A stretch of DNA of 64,000 nt. It comes from Sipunculus nudus. Taxonomy: Eukaryota; Annelida; Sipuncula; Golfingiida; Sipunculidae. Positions 22,300 through 34,554 of the stretch are shown here, in pieces. The stretch is from NCBI GenBank assembly GCA_026874595.1, contig CM049308.1, positions 15,498,001-15,562,000 of the forward strand, given 5' to 3'. Within the stretch, counting starts at the first letter, position 1. Each line of letters begins with the position of its first letter. Both the position numbers and the translations under genes were made by a program. The notes under the pieces were generated by a model. It had not been told where the DNA came from, did no database searches, and worked only from the letters and a program-made list of their open reading frames with translations.

Positions 22300-24412
22300 T
22301 ATTTGTGTATTTATTTAGAAACTCAGTATTAGTGACTGCAGTTTTTTTCACCATCATCAGACATGCAAAAAAGTAATAAAAATTGACCGTGGTAGTAAAC
22401 CTCTCATGGATTATCCCTAGATCTTGTAAAACCTTATTCCCAGGTACATGTATTCATTTGTCATTATTAATCATCATGATTGATTGTAAAAATTGCAATG
22501 TTTACAGAATAGGACTAAAAATATTGACAGAAACTAAAATCATGAAATGAAAGACTAATACTTTGTGAGAGTAATGGTTGATACATGTTATTATATCATT
22601 AAATTGTTACTAGGTTTACCTGTGTTAAATAAATAAGAAATCTTAGTAAATGTCGGTGGTGCCATCTGTGGCAATCTTTCATATAAGTTTTATTGAGAAA
22701 TTGCCTGTATATTCTTGTATCTGTCTTCTTTTAAGTATAATTTCATTACCAACTGAGGTTGTGAGCGCTGGACACTTGCATTTTAGTTTTAATTTAGTTT
22801 AAACAAGATGGTATGGCACCAAAATAAGAATAACCATCCAGACTCAAGACACTCCTTGTAGGCCTAACAGTTGAGAGATATTGGTATTCATTTAGTTATC
22901 TGACGGATAAGCCCCAGCACTAGAAACTGTGGCTGTGCGTTTGTATTTATTCTATGTAAATTTTATGTAAATGACACTGTACATTCGTTATCACACTGAT
23001 CAGGAGCTTCTTACTTTCATACCTTGTGACTTTCGATTGCATTTTGTAAAATGCTTGTTGCCATTGCTTGCTGAATGTCAGCATCAGGGAGGAGATCTAT
23101 AGTCTTGAACAAACACCCATTTTCATGTAAAATGTATGTGGTGCCCTCTTTTCAAAATTTTTGCCATTTTACATGAAGACATTTCCTGGCAAGACATTTT
23201 TTAATTTTCATCTTTTTGTTTCTAAGAGAAGTTGCATTAAGTGTTTCATGGCAAGGGCCATATCATGCTCAATTGCAAGAAATTTGTGTCTTATACTGCA
23301 CTAGACAATGTTTAGGTGTTCAAATCTTGTACTAGTCAAGATTATTTGTCTGACATCTTAAATAATTTGTTTCCTGCGACACTACTTCTGACATTTTAAA
23401 GCTAGTTCCCCTCTGGGCAAAAGTTTTACATCAAGTGAACTTTAGGCAACTTTGGTTTTGGTATTTTAAATCTGGCACCATCCTGAACAAAGGTTGTTAT
23501 TTTAAATTTGGTGTCATCCAAAATGGTATTCTGGTATCTTAGATCTGCTACAGCTTTTCAAACGGCTGTAGAATTCTATACTTGGCGCCACCATGTTCAG
23601 TGCTTATTTTAAATCTGGTGCCACCCTGGATATGTTCTGTGCAGTTTTCACTCTAAAAGCAATTTAATGCCCTCCAAGACTGTAATTGTTATTTTAAATC
23701 TAACAATACCAAAGACACTGTTTCTGTGAAATAAAGTACCACCTTTTACAGAAGTCTGGTGCCAACTGGGACAGTACTTCCGGCACTTCTCTGTGGCGCC
23801 CCCTGCATTTTTTGCATATGCTTGAGATTACTCCTCAAGACTGCTGAAGGTCAAAGGTCGCAAGGTTGGCAAGCTGCCAAGATATGCAAACGTCAAGGTT
23901 GTTCTGTTATTTGAAATACTGCAGGTTTGTTTTTATGGTGTTTGTCTTGTTATGCATTCTTCTTATATTTGCTGGTAATAAAAGGTCAGTCACAAGTGAT
24001 GATACAACGCACTAAGTATTAAGGAGTGTAATATTTAGTCTTATGGGGTTTTAACACTTGAAATTACTCCTGGGCAATACGATTGTAATCAATGCTAATA
24101 CTATATGTACAGGCACTTTAATGTCTGCAAAGTGTTAATACTGAGATACTATTAGATTAGTGAATACATTATTTACCAGTCAGTTTTGGGAAACTTAATT
24201 ATTCGTATATCGTGCGCTTAGGATAGCTTTTATATGACCAATTTGGGTATCAGTGCTATAATAGCATCTATTTGGATTTGGTCGCCAGAGAGCACCAATA
24301 TTGCATTGCTATAAACAGCATCACTGCCCAGGTTGGTTTGGTTTGTGTACACTTATCCATATGTACTGTACAGCATGTCATAACATTTTAAGCATCATTC
24401 CATCAGAATAAA
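21663..24412 (+). promoter_or_regulatory. Candidate 3' UTR of the second terminal exon, alternative poly(A) signals
   Basis: AATAAA occurs at 21958-21963, and another at 24407-24412 could serve a long UTR. A TA microsatellite lies at about 22278-22301. Which site is used cannot be told from sequence. Confidence 0.35.
23390..23770 (+). repeat. Degenerate tandem repeats with ATTTTAAATCTGGTGCCACC core
   Basis: Variants of TATTTTAAATCTGGCACCAT recur about every 40-80 bp (near 23461, 23499, 23610 and 23690). The units are decayed. Confidence 0.5.
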
Positions 24413-25099
24413 GCATACAGTAGTAGACTCATGGGTTGTGTTTTTCTTTTACAGCCACGTAAACAAAACAAAAATCATTCCATAGAACTGCTACTCCTTA
24501 TTAAATTGCGGAATCATATCTTTAAGTGACTGATTACTGTTGATAACTGCTATTGCTTCAGTCTTTTCAAAGAAAATATTACAAGTATTAACTAGATGTA
24601 TGTAGTTTTAAGAAGACCTTTCTTCCATTCTGACACCCCTGTCCACCTGATTGTTGTCCTGATAATTTTTATACCCTGCACTAAAACTTGCCTTTATTTA
24701 CACCAGAGGCAAATCAAATGTGAGGGTATCTAACAGCAAAGTAATACTTTCCTGTGTATGGATTCCATATGGTTAATTCAGAAAGAATTTGACTTAACAG
24801 ATGTACGGTCTTAATTGCGACTTATCAGTGACAACCTAAGATGAAGGACTAAAACTACATTCATTTGACAATTTGTTGTGATGACATTACAGTTGTATTT
24901 GTACCTCGTACATTTGTAACGTCTCGCGTCCCTCCTACATGGCATGGTTAAATAGGTGTGGCTGATTGAACTGACACCACCATTTATTGCACCTCTTTCT
25001 AGACTGGTAAACACTGTCCTTGGCATCGCAAAGTAATTAAATTTATTTCATGCTTAATCAAATCATCATAAACAACCACATCACTTCCTTTAATTGAAT
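24413..25099. other. Intergenic, no feature seen
   Basis: I see no repeat or frame here that I can name. Confidence 0.45.
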
Positions 25100-26865
25100 C
25101 CCCATTCAAAGTCGGGGGATACTATGTTTTCTTACCGGTCCCGCCGCACGCCGCCGCATATAAATCTTGTTGGGCGATAACCCAAAAAATATTTCACGGA
25201 ACTTTACCAAACTTGGTATATGTATAGATATGGGTAAGAGGACAACGTCTATTTAAAATGAGGTCATGACCTTTACTAGGAGAGTGTCCTTGACCTTGAA
25301 TAGGTCCAATTTTGGGGAAAGTCACACAAATTCTTTAATATCTCAAGAAATCTTGCATGGATTTATCCCAAAATCAAGTTGATGGAAGATCATTGATAGG
25401 GTTGTCATGTTCCAGAAACTGGTGGCGCCACCTATTATTCTTTACTTGTTTTCGTGCCCTTTAATACCCCCTAAATTGCCACCTTACAGTACTGTGAGCA
25501 TTATAAGTCAAAAACTAATGGACATATTTCTTTTATATTATGCATATACATAGGAATGGGTTATGGGATAATGTTTATTTAAATTGGGGTCATGACCTTT
25601 CCTATGAGAGTGGCCTTGACCTTGAATATTGCCATATATGGTGAAAATCACACACCTCTTATGATATCTCCAGTGTTGATAGCCATATGGATTTCAAACA
25701 TGACTTCTGTATGGCCCACCACTGAAGTAAGAACCCTATAGGTTCTAGGGTCATGAGGTCAAAGGTCAAGGTCACTTGACTGGCATCTTAAAAGATACTA
25801 TGATGCATTTTAAGCCAAACTTTCATCCCAGGTCTTCCATCTTGAATATATAGCTCACTTGCCAATAGTGGATGATCCATGTCAATTTTGGGGTCACAAG
25901 GTCAAAGGTCAAGGCCACAGGAGCTATCTGTAAAAAAATTAGTTTCTGGATGATAATTCCTGCTTTTATTGATGTATTGATTTCAAACTTGACTTATATA
26001 TGTCCCATTGAAAAAGCAAGACTCCAATTGATTTTGGGGTCATGAGGTCAAAGGTCAAGGTCACAGGACACATCTTTAAAAAGATTGTGGATGCATATTC
26101 AGCCAAACATTTCATCTCAGACCTTTCATCTTGCACATATAGTTCATCTGCCTATAGAGGAAGACCCCGATCAATTTTGAGGTCACAAGGTCAAAGGTGA
26201 AGGTCACAGTAGCCATCTGTCCAAAAATTAGTTTCTGGATGATAATTCCTTCTTTTATTTGTGTATGGATTTCAAACTTGACTTGTATGTGACCCATTGG
26301 AAAAGCAAGACCCGAATTGATTTTGGGGTCATGAGGTCAAAGGTCAAGGTCACAGGAAACCTCTTTAAAAAGATTGTGGATGCATTTTCAGCCAAACAAT
26401 TCATCTCAGATCTTTCATCTTGCACATATAGTTCACCTGCCAAGAGTGGAAGACCCCTATCAATTTTGAGGTCACCCCCTATCAATTTTGAGGTCACAAG
26501 TTCAAAGGTGAAGGTCACAGGAGCCATCTGTCCAAAAATTAGTTTCTGGTTGATAATTCCTGCTTTATTGATGTATAGATTTCAAACTTGACTTGTATAT
26601 GTCCCATTGGAAAAGCAAGACCGGAATTGATTTTGGGGTCTTGAGGTCAAAGGTCATGGTCACAGGACACATCTTTAAAAAGATCAAGGTCACAGGACCA
26701 ACATCTTCAACAAGATTGTGGGTTGATAGATGGAAGAAACAATAAATATGCCAAGTGTCAGTATATGCTGCTAAAAATGGGGGCCTATTCTTAAAAGGGG
26801 GGGGGGGGGCCTACTATGTCTGGGGATACTCTGGCACCTTCGGTGTCAAGAAATGTCTAGTTAAA
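25100..26865 (+). repeat. Repeat element rich in AGGTCA motifs, about 300-bp tandem units
   Basis: The left end has TCGGGGGATACTATG followed by a CCGCCGCACGCCGCCGC block; the right end has TATGTCTGGGGATACTCTGG. Between 25.7 and 26.7 kb, units of about 300 bp repeat CAAACTTGACTTGTATATG, CCCATTGGAAAAGCAAGAC and GATTTTGGGGTCATGAGGTC. Most units carry AGGTCAAAGGTCAAGGTCAC or a close variant. A GGTGGCGCCACC palindrome is at 25421-25432. The element type is not recognised. Confidence 0.7.
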
Positions 26866-26929
26866 GATGATTTGTAGTGGCAAATAAATTTTAAAGAAAA
26901 ATCGCAAAATATTAGGTGGACAAGGATGT

Positions 26930-27187
26930 TGGAACAGAGTATAGATACCCCGTGCCATTTCAGTATGCCTCATAAATTGTAGCCTTATTAAAATGACATG
27001 AATGTACATGTATATCAGTTTGCCTGATGTGTGGTGGCCTTATCATCATGATTTTAATGAATACTAGTGTACCTCATGAATAGGGGGCATCGTGGTATGA
27101 ATGTGTGCGTGTCCGTTTCCCTGATGAATGGTGGCCCTTCCTGGTGGCGGTTCCAGGGGAGGGGGGGGGGGGGGGGGGGGCACCGAG
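26930..27187 (+). repeat. Left, degenerate part of the 49-bp minisatellite, with poly(G) tract
   Basis: Contains GTTTGCCTGATGTGTGGTGG, GTGTACCTCATGAATAGG and TTTCCCTGATGAATGGTGG, spaced like the array at 40371-43110. A G homopolymer of about 22 nt follows near 27157-27180; a shorter one is at about 26800-26810. Confidence 0.7.
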
Positions 27188-27514
27188 CATAACATTTGAA
27201 AGATATTTCACAAGTTGCAAACATGGAATGACATTTTCACCACTGACATTGACATGTTGCAAATGATTGAAAGTTTATTTCCTCAATTTGAATAAATATA
27301 AATATTAGATATTGATCCCCTCAAACGTTTGACTAAGTTATGCTAAGATATTTTTGAGAGAACAGTAGTTGAGGAAAAGAAAATCCTCATATTTTTGGTA
27401 AAAAAAGGGCCTCAAAATTTCCTGTTTGCATTACATATTTAAAAAGTTTCTTATACTATCCCCCATGTACTTGTAATTAACTTTCAAATAACAAATATGA
27501 TTTTCATAGCCTTT

Positions 27515-27548
<34 letters not shown>

Positions 27549-27683
27549 CATAACATAAAAAAGTTAAATGAACAATTTAAGAACTAGTTTTCATAATATC
27601 CATTAACAACCAATCCAGTATTGGTGCTGCCCGTACCATTCTGAAATTTCTGGATCCACCACCGTTTCAATAATGATATGAAC
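27188..27683. other. Intergenic flank left of the LTR element
   Basis: AT-rich with a TA microsatellite at about 27521-27549. The last 20 bp look like a minisatellite unit continued beyond the LTR element. Confidence 0.5.
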
Positions 27684-27687
27684 GTAT

Positions 27688-27923
27688 TGTAAACTTCAGC
27701 GTGAAGCTCACACCAAAATGAAGGTGACAACTCACCCTCAGTCACGTGTCACCAGGTCAGTAGCTTGAAATCCGTCGTTAAAGACTTGACCGCACTTGGC
27801 TAGCGTACTGACTCAGAAACTCGGCAGGTGACCTCTCCTTTTCGCGGTTTCCATCCCGGCCCTTGGTAAGGTCGCTGGCAGGTCGGCCTGGCTGCACTTC
27901 GGCGCGAGTGCATTCCTCTTACA
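27688..27923 (-). repeat. 3' LTR of the Ty3/gypsy-type element (236 bp)
   Basis: TGTAAACTTCAGCG at the left and CATTCCTCTTACA at the right. It carries 20 bp, GTGACCTCTCCTTTTCGCGG, that the other LTR lacks. Confidence 0.88.
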
Positions 27924-27938
27924 TCCCTCCCCTTTCCA
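27924..27938 (-). promoter_or_regulatory. Polypurine tract
   Basis: On the minus strand it reads GGAAAGGGGAGGGA immediately before the 3' LTR, where plus-strand DNA synthesis would be primed. Confidence 0.75.
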
Positions 27939-28563
27939 TAGACTGGCTGGTGTGACTGTAGCAGAATGTCTTTAAAACACATCATTAATCAGGGTTATTT
28001 CTCTTCAGTCTAGTATATGACAGCACAACATATCAAATTAAACTTCAATTACTCGAAACACTAAGACGAATACTTATCATTCCGAAAAAATACGAGGCTT
28101 CATATTAAAATTGTCTTATGACCCGTTGTCTTCAGACCTGTCTTCCCTGACAATATGCGAGCTGGTGTCCATCATGAACACAGGCAGGACAGGGCCACCT
28201 CATATTCACTCATCCTGATTTCCAGCCCTCACACTGTCGAGTGATATTGTATACCTCAGTACTTAAGGAACAAAGTAAACTGAATCATGCATGGATGAGA
28301 GCGGAACCAGGCCGCTTCACATCCAACCGTTACAAACATTACTAAGGCACCATGCAGCTGGATGATTACTAAGATTAAGAGGGGGCTCTGGAGATTCAGT
28401 GCACTTCTCATAGTCACACTCCTCATAATCCGGAACAAATTCGTGTTCCTGTGCAAGATTCATCTGCAAGGGACAAAAACCATCCGTTGCATCTCCACTG
28501 CAGATGAAGTCTCTTAACTATGTTAGTTAACGTTTCTAATACGTAACATATCTAAGCGCTTAT
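27939..28563 (-). other. 3' non-coding part of the LTR element
   Basis: Between the last pol codons and the polypurine tract. I see no envelope-like frame. Confidence 0.5.
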
Positions 28564-29343
28564 TTAACAAAATCTTGGAGGTGCCTCAGACTCTGGACCC
28601 TGCGGCCTCTGCTGGTGGTGCGATGGTCCTTTCCCCCCAAGTTGCAGAGCTTCACTGTCATGGACACCTTTTTCTCTCTCAGCTACCATCTGAGAGCGTT
28701 CCACTTCTGGGTCCGGCGTCCCTACAGCTGCATCTAGAGAGGGTCCGTTTCCTGAAAGGTCTGATTCCTCTGGATCTGATTCCGAATATAGGTTTCCTGT
28801 GACTGGAGAATCACTGTCTGCATCAGAGTGTCTATCGCTGGTTTCTTCTTGCTCAGGGTTTTGCTCCTTTGAGAACTGGATCCTGGTCCAGCGAAGCCAA
28901 AATGGCAAATGCTCTGTAGGACAAGCCTTCAAGTTATTGTGTATGAAACAGTCGCGTTTCCTAGTCTTCACACTATAGAGGGGATGCCTGCTGACGATAA
29001 TCAAGTAGGGTCCCTTGTATACTGGCTGTAGTTTTGGGCTGGTGCCCTTCTTGTTGGTTTTATCTAACTCATATACCAGCTCACCAGGTTCAAACACTCT
29101 CTCACGTGACTTAAGCTCATAGTGCCTCTTCTGATAGGCTTGTATCGTCTTCAGATTTTGCCTGACCTGTTCATGGATCTTAGTTAGCCTGTCCCTAAGG
29201 TCCTTGACCCACTGGTTTACGCTACACCCCTGTGAGTCTTTTGTTCCGCCAGGTGCTGAGTCAAGTATAAGATCCTCTAGTTGGACTACTTCTCTCCCCA
29301 GCATGACCTGATTGGCCGAGAAACCGGTTGAACTGTTCACCAT
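28564..29343 (-). pseudogene. pol: Integrase C-terminal fragment of pol (GPY/F module)
   Basis: An open frame of 259 codons. It starts with STGFSANQVMLGREV, the segment that follows the integrase core in Ty3/gypsy elements, and later has KLQPVYKGPYLIIV, the GPY/F motif of their integrase C-terminal domain. The last 90 residues are acidic and serine-rich. The frame is separated by stops and a deletion from the zinc-binding part of integrase upstream. The ATG at 29343 is probably internal to the ancestral pol, not a true start. Confidence 0.8.
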
Positions 29344-29417
29344 TGAGTGCTAAGCCATAGCTATCATTGGAAGATCACGATCCCAATGTTTAACGTTCCC
29401 AACGATCAGACAACGTA

Positions 29418-31451
29418 TCATTTGGAGGAGTGTCCTATTATGCCTTTCAAGCTGTTTGTTGGAGTTTGGATGGTATGGTGTCGTCCTGGTACGTATTTGT
29501 TTCCTGCCTCACTATCAGTGAACGGGACTAACACATCTAAATGTACTCTCTCCATTGGATAACCAGCGTGATTAGGTCTTTTCGTGGCCTTTTTGTTCTT
29601 GTGGCACAAGTCACACGTCTGGCAGTGTAACTTACAATCTTGACTCATCTGGTACCAAATGTAAGACCATTTCAGTCTTGTGAGCGATTTCTCATAAACA
29701 AGGTGTGCTTCAGCTTTACTACCGTGGCACATGCTCAAAACTTCTGCTTGCAGGGACCTAGGAACAACGAGGTATGTCCAAGGGCCGGCTGTATCTTCCA
29801 ACTTGTAGTTCAGCGCTGGATCTATAAGCAACAGCTGAGACTTGAGGAACCACAGCCACTTAGTCGCCTGGCTGTTCAGATTGAAGTCTGCCTGCGTTGG
29901 CATTTCATTGTAGTCTTCAGATGACATCAATATTATCACTGATCTGATGTCGGGGTCCTGTTCCTGTAACTCAGCAAGTTCAGTTGGAGAGTAATCCTGC
30001 ACCGGATTGGATGGTGCTGCCTCCTTCTCTTGGGAACTTTCCTCACATTGCTGGACTGTCGTGGCAAATACAATGTGCTTATCAGGCGAGGCAAACCAAT
30101 CACCTGCACCACAAACTGCTGAGTCCCAACCCGGCGGCTTGGCTGCCTGAAACTGGGAATCCGGGCTGTCTGAGATGCAGGCATCGAGCCGCCTCATCCC
30201 CAATGGCAACACGTCGTCGACATCATTGTGGAAACTCTCCCACAGGTAATGAGCCATGGTGCAGTTCCGGCAACCTCTGCAAGGAAGGTGTTCCCCATCG
30301 CAGACAGCTTGATAACAATTGCACCTGTCCAATAGATCTTGCAAATGGGAAAGCGTACCTTCGCTCTGATGTATCACGCCTGGCCATTGCATAATTACAA
30401 ACTTTGCCAGCTCTTCAATCCGTTTTGTTAACTGTTCCTTGATGTATCTTAATGGCACGAGCCAAGCTAGGCAATTATGATCTGTCCTGACAACGAACCT
30501 CCTTCCCAAAACGTAGTGACTGAAGTGCCGGCAGAATCTCATAATTGCAAGGAGCTCCTTTCGCATGGTGCAGTACCTCCTTTGTTCTGGTGTTAGGACG
30601 AAGCAGCCCAACACTTTTGTTTTCTCAACACTGAACCCCCCTGTATCAGTCAGTGCAGCTGTTCGGACTGAGTAAGTGCTGAGTGGTGGATTGCCTGCAC
30701 AGACCAGCGCGGCCGATTCAGAACAAGCCTTACCACCACCCTTGTCCCAATCCCCATTGTTCTGATCTTGTGGGACAATTGTTCCTACAATCTCTAAGGC
30801 AGTGCCAACACTGACCCCAGCTTCCAGAGTCACATGATGGTCAGAGTCGTTTATCACACTGAGAAACCCATCTTCTCTGGTGTTAGCGGTTGATCCAAGA
30901 AGTCCTTTCAGGTTTCTGCCGAGGGGTTCTACGATGAATTCAAGGCCGTCCACTGCACCTAGCACTTTAATCTTGATTCGAGAAACAATGTTAGGCGGTA
31001 TGATATGCCTTCTTCCAGTGGTCACCACATAAACTGGGCACAGCTGTCCATTGTAAGTTTGTTTAAGTACTGTATTTTCTGGCATGAATATAGTGTTGGT
31101 TGCAAAGTTCATTGAACACTCCTTGGCTGTCAGGAATTCTAAGCCCAGCTGGACTGGGTCTGTTATGTCTGCTACATACCACTGCCATTCATACTGCTTG
31201 TCCCCAAGTTTGAGTGTTCTGCCATCAACTTTGACATTTGGGATAAGACTAGCATCTTTTTCAATACTTTTCAGGTTTACTCGGTTTGTATTGACGAGTT
31301 CGCCGGCCGGTATCTGCTCAAACTGGTCTTTGCTCAAAATGGACACCTGTGCGGCTCTGTCTACTGTTGCATTTGCATTTAATCCATTTAACTCAACGGG
31401 CATCACCAGTGATTGCCCTCTACCAAAAGTCCCATTTGCTTCAATGGTCAC
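29418..31451 (-). pseudogene. pol: Pol fragment: protease, RNase H remnant and integrase zinc-binding domain, RT deleted
   Basis: 677 codons. Residues 16-40 look like a retropepsin start but with DRAA in place of the catalytic D(S/T)GA. Around residues 285-375 is the second half of the RNase H domain (MRKELLAIMRF, RTDHNCLAWL). The whole reverse transcriptase that should precede it is missing, with the junction near residues 255-285. Residues 570-616 carry the integrase HHCC zinc-binding motif. The frame then runs into a second deletion that removes the integrase core. Upstream, the frame stays open past the GTG at 31451 and overlaps the end of gag, so gag-pol fusion by frameshifting is likely in the parent element. 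Confidence 0.82.
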
Positions 31452-31537
31452 CAGGTCTTGATCTTTCTTTAATTGCCTGTAAACCCCAGGTGCAAGGCTG
31501 GGCTCGATTACATTTTCCTTTGCTTCCAGATGGCCAT

Positions 31538-33574
31538 TTAGGAGTCGGGTTGAGTCTTGGCCAGTGGACCCAACCCTTTGGCATTTAAACCCTGTGCCGT
31601 TTCCTGGCCTGTCTGTGATTTACTCAGGCAATCTTGTTTGAAATGGACCTTTTGGTGGCATTTAAAGCAAACTGTTTCTTCAGGTCTCTGGGGTGAACGA
31701 CTGTAACTTGGTGACCTAGATCTTGACCTTGATGGTTCCATCAACGTTTGGAGCATAGATTCTAAACGGCTCATCCTTTCATTGAATTGCTCGTTCATTT
31801 TTTCCATTCGTTCGTTCATTCTCATCTCAAATCCAGAACTGCCTGTTGATTCACTGAGTCTAGCAGACTCAAAGTTGGGAGCATCCCTAGCACTCGTGGC
31901 TCTGACGGAATGGCTGGTCTCCTCCCCGGAGTCTGGATGACTGTGGAAACTTACCCTGCGGACTGGCAGTGATGACTTGCCATAAATTTCCTTATAGTTG
32001 TTTGCAGCATCTTTGACATATTGCACCGCTTTGTGCACCTTTGTTGGGTTCCTGCACATAGCTGTGGCTGCTGCCTTTTTATCAAGGCAACCTTTCAAGA
32101 AGTACTCGACCGCTAACTGCTCCACAGTGGATTCTTTTGCTCCAGGGAAGCCGTTCATGACTTGAAATAGGACCTTCTGGCCAAACTCCTCTAACGTTTG
32201 TCTTTCCTCCTGTTTCAAATACTGTAACTCCCTACGAACAGTGATGGGCGCCTCACTAATTCCAAAACGCTTGCTTAGCTTGCGGGTCAAGGTTCGGTAA
32301 TCCGAGTCCAGCCTAAGTTCCCTCACATAGTCTAGTGCTTTACCCGAAAGGCAGTCTAGAAGGCGTTCTGCACGTTTACGACTGGACCATCCATACCGTT
32401 CTGCATACCTGCTGAACTGGTAAATAAAGCTGTCCCAGTTGGTGTTCTCGCCGCCAGAGAAGGTTATTAACTTTGGTGCCTGGGGGCTGCCAGAGCGACC
32501 TGTGTGGGCCCTGTGATGACCACCATGTCTCTCCTCTGAGCTATCGGAGCTGGAGCTATGATGGCGGTGCTTAGTGTGTTTTCTCTTCAGACATCTGTAC
32601 TCACGATCACTTGAGCTATCTGAACTTTCTGAAGTGCTTGAGTATCCATGATCCCTCCGTCGTCTTCCTGATTGTTTGCAACCCCTAGGCCTGTGATCCT
32701 CTACAGGGAGATATTCCACATGACGCCTTGGTATATGTTCCCAAGACCTTGAGTGTCTTATGGTTTCGTGGCTATGTCTCTTCTCCCAGGAAGTTGGTTC
32801 CCTGTCTCGAACATGCAGATTGTCCCTGTCTGGTCTCCGTTGCACCTGAGATGGGGGCACATCATAGCTATGGTAATATGGGTCTTGATCATGACAACGG
32901 CCTGCATCCAGATGTTGGCTTGGGTTGCAGTGTCTTGTTGCTAAGCGACTTGTGACTAATGCCACTCTTGGCCTCCTAGGAGGAGGTTCACGATGTGGAG
33001 AATGGCTTTGGACCTCATGTATAATGAGCTGGTTACCCTCCTCGTCTGAGTGGCATGAGTAGCCCATTGTTGAATTAGATGCTGAGCCGACTGAGTCCAC
33101 CTGTCGACGTCGGTTGGGTGCACTTAAAGCCAATATGTCTGATGATGGCATCGTATCGGCTATATCCTGTATGGTGTTTGGGTTACTACCAGAGCCTCTG
33201 GCTTTACCGCTGTTTTTTGTAGCATTTCCCCCATTCACTCCTTGTTTGGGATGGGCTCGTAACAGCTGGCCAATTTTGGGATCACTATGGGCTATCCCAC
33301 TGTTTTCCACATTTGCTGGAGCACTGTCTTCCTCTTCCACGTCAGAACCTAATTCTATATTCGAGAAATGCAGTCTCCCGTCTTGAACGAGCTGGAGCCA
33401 TGTTGCAGCCAAGACTCCCATCACATCTTCTAGATCATCTGGACCAAAATCTGGGTTTTCATCTCGTAACAGGATGATCTCTTTGGCGGTGTCTTTATTA
33501 AGTATATCAGGCAGATGTTCAGCCATCTGTCTGGCTGACGCCTTACAAACATCTAACTGCTTATGACTAGCCAT
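31538..33574 (-). CDS. gag: Gag polyprotein of the Ty3/gypsy-type element
   Basis: 678 codons with no internal stop, starting MASHKQLDVCKASA. The region of residues 270-370 is rich in Arg, Ser and His with many SR and RS pairs. Next comes a capsid-like retrotransposon gag domain (from LITFSGGENTNWDSFIYQF to about residue 530). A second SR-rich stretch, SRSRSRSPSYSRSPQRP, precedes one CCHC zinc knuckle (C-X2-C-X4-H-X4-C, residues 636-649) that would bind the packaged RNA. Because pol is broken while this frame is whole, the copy could in principle supply only Gag. It could also just be young. Confidence 0.87.
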   Translation of the reverse strand: MASHKQLDVCKASARQMAEHLPDILNKDTAKEIILLRDENPDFGPDDLEDVMGVLAATWLQLVQDGRLHFSNIELGSDVEEEDSAPANVENSGIAHSDPKIGQLLRAHPKQGVNGGNATKNSGKARGSGSNPNTIQDIADTMPSSDILALSAPNRRRQVDSVGSASNSTMGYSCHSDEEGNQLIIHEVQSHSPHREPPPRRPRVALVTSRLATRHCNPSQHLDAGRCHDQDPYYHSYDVPPSQVQRRPDRDNLHVRDREPTSWEKRHSHETIRHSRSWEHIPRRHVEYLPVEDHRPRGCKQSGRRRRDHGYSSTSESSDSSSDREYRCLKRKHTKHRHHSSSSDSSEERHGGHHRAHTGRSGSPQAPKLITFSGGENTNWDSFIYQFSRYAERYGWSSRKRAERLLDCLSGKALDYVRELRLDSDYRTLTRKLSKRFGISEAPITVRRELQYLKQEERQTLEEFGQKVLFQVMNGFPGAKESTVEQLAVEYFLKGCLDKKAAATAMCRNPTKVHKAVQYVKDAANNYKEIYGKSSLPVRRVSFHSHPDSGEETSHSVRATSARDAPNFESARLSESTGSSGFEMRMNERMEKMNEQFNERMSRLESMLQTLMEPSRSRSRSPSYSRSPQRPEETVCFKCHQKVHFKQDCLSKSQTGQETAQGLNAKGLGPLAKTQPDS

Positions 33575-34549
33575 TCTATAACAATAAGTGAATACAACAG
33601 GCTATTGCAATTACTCCTGCTTCCTTCCTTCACTCGCTCCCTTTATTTTTTAATGCAAGGTGAAGAAAGTAAACAAAGAGCAGGGCTTACTAGAACTGTA
33701 AATAACTGGTTTAATAAGCCAAATATGAAATTGAAATAATATAAAGTTAGTAGCTTAGTGAGCTGGGACAGGTGAAGTTTTCAGCTGTACCAACTGTTCA
33801 CGCATATATGTGACATATATAAAAGATATGCAACTGATAAGCTTAAGCATCAAGCCATATGAACAATGAGACTATATACTGTAATGACATAAGCACAGTA
33901 TAGATATAACAGACAGAGGTGACTTAGAAATAAACAAATAAATGCAGGCTCCAAGTTTAATGAAAGAGAAAACTTATGCAGAAAACTGCAAAAAGCTAAT
34001 ATACTGAAGGGCTAAGGGGATTAGTCAATAAGGCAAAATGACTTAAGCTGAGCCCTAAGTATTAGATACTTCAAAAAAAAATAGTGCCAGAATAAGTGAC
34101 CTGCACTAAAAAGGCTAAGGGGCACAATAAATATATCAGTATGTTTGAGTATGGCTCAGTGAGCAGCTCATTGACAGCCAGGGGATCTTTAATGTAGTAC
34201 AAACAACAAGGACACTGCAAGCTCCCAAAATAATGTCAATAGAAATGTGCTTAGTAATCAAGGTAGTAAGTCAATCACTTAAAGTTACAGCAACTGGCAA
34301 CTCTCAATGATAAGTGTAGTAAGTTTATAACTGAAAGTAATGAAAACTGGTAGGGAAATACCTTGATGCTTAAGTCATGAGACAATGCTGTACGATTATA
34401 TTATTACTGTTACTTGTTTTTCTGGATTAGTTGTGACAAGGTGTGGTGTAGCAAGGGCACAGTTATAAACACAGCTTAAATATAGACTATGAGCTGCACA
34501 GACTCACTAGTTAAAAGTCTGAGCAACTCGCTTAAATATAAAGCACTTA
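33575..34549 (-). other. Leader (5' untranslated) region of the LTR element, left part
   Basis: AT-rich, without frames of note, between gag and the 64-bp array. Confidence 0.5.
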
Positions 34550-34554
34550 CAAGT

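Noticed and set aside
26255..26591. Overlapping frames of about 100 codons on both strands
   Set aside because: They lie within the AGGTCA-rich tandem repeat and show only repeat-derived sequence.
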